DNA of 64,000 nt from Armatimonadetes bacterium UBA1398 (GTDB lineage: Bacteria; Armatimonadota; Zipacnadia; UBA1398), in contig DBQI01000057.1 of the NCBI GenBank assembly GCA_002305165.1, positions 76,336 through 140,335 on the forward strand. The letters are read 5' to 3'. The notes below the pieces were generated by a model. The model worked only from the letters and a program-made list of their open reading frames with translations. It made no database searches and was not told where the DNA came from. Shown in pieces: positions 63,716-64,000 of the stretch; position 1 is the first letter of the stretch, and every line of letters starts with the position of its first letter. Made by a program: the position numbers and the translations under genes.

Positions 63716-64000
63716 GAGCGATCGCCTCACGTAGGGTCTCTGCAGTCTCAGACGCCGAAGCGAACCGTTCGCGCCCCGCGAGCCCCCTGTGCGGTGGCTG
63801 GCGGACGAGGGCCTAGTCCGTATCATTCATGAGTGCTCGTTCATGGTGTGTTTGCTGGCTGTGTAGCGGTCACTTGTCCGTTGCGTTGGTGGTGGTCCGT
63901 TCAGCGAGATGTGGCAGGCATGGAGGACTGGCTCGCCGTCGGCGGCTTGGCCGCTCTCTGGGTTCTGCCGCTCGCTGAGGGTCCGTGTTCCGCTGTTCCG
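63716..64000. other. 285-base right-end region, no confident gene
   Basis: After the URO-D stop no gene can be supported. From about 63816 the sequence turns G/T-rich and holds the hexamer GTCCGT four times (63816, 63876, 63895 and 63981) plus a GTTCCG direct repeat at the very edge. A frame from ATG at 63920 is open to the window end (27 codons, MEDWLAVGGLAALWVLPLAE) and another overlaps it; neither has a clear SD. This could be the beginning of a gene or of a mobile element. Confidence 0.3.

Noticed and set aside
1..64000. UAG recoded as a sense codon in this organism
   Set aside because: Several conserved genes of normal length (L31, GatA) end in TAG, so UAG is read as stop. Readthrough at a single site is not excluded.

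Overview
The window is high-GC (roughly two thirds G+C) bacterial chromosome with about 43 supportable protein genes. I see no tRNA, rRNA, CRISPR array or complete insertion sequence. Starts are a mix of ATG, GTG and TTG with good Shine-Dalgarno (SD) sites, and UAG is a normal stop (for example for L31 and GatA). The mixture of Sec- and Tat-exported glycan enzymes, an HzsA-related CxxCH protein, DUF6785/OPT-like membrane proteins, URO-D and Gfo/Idh/MocA enzymes suggests an environmental bacterium of the Armatimonadota/Planctomycetota type. That placement is inference; no marker here fixes the phylum.

Layout. 1-9.3 kb (minus): a locus with two ABC-2 permeases and one ABC ATPase interleaved with a Tat-exported sugar-isomerase-like protein, a GH99/WbsX-like glycosidase and a secreted protein. 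9.4-12.1 kb (plus): a DUF2161 nuclease-like protein, a GH20-like glycosidase and a PhzF-like isomerase, closed by a hairpin facing an S9 peptidase (12.2-14.9 kb, minus). 15-25 kb (plus): GH78 alpha-L-rhamnosidase, an orphan histidine kinase, a three-CxxCH HzsA-related protein, an MFS permease and a DegT/DnrJ aminotransferase, closed by a 15-bp perfect hairpin. 25-34.1 kb (minus): two 678-residue polytopic membrane proteins flanking a 1644-residue fusion of a degenerate M28-peptidase-like ectodomain with an FtsX-type permease.

34.4-51.5 kb (minus): an S1-domain protein, a large secreted protein of unknown function, an ECF sigma/anti-sigma/RseB-like operon with a candidate self-regulated promoter, then a long tightly packed run. 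In transcription order that run is a membrane protein, pseudokinase, heparinase-like lyase, histidine kinase, response regulator, NlpC/P60 hydrolase, gatC, gatA, gatB and a CapA-like lipoprotein, with several 4-base overlaps. rpmE has a clear sigma-70-type promoter at 51.7 kb.

52-64 kb: a short MshEN-like protein, a LamG-like gene broken by an in-frame TAG directly behind a GH38/57-like glycosidase, a zinc-ribbon/coiled-coil protein, Tex, a YraN-family protein, a LolA-fold protein, a Tat-exported phosphoesterase, and a divergent Gfo/Idh/MocA - URO-D pair. The last 285 bases hold no confident gene.

Overall the window pairs housekeeping (GatCAB, L31, Tex, YraN) with envelope-stress signalling and an exported polysaccharide-degrading repertoire. 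The most distinctive items are the M28-like/FtsX fusion with its two membrane partners, the glycan/ABC locus, and the nonsense-interrupted LamG-like gene.
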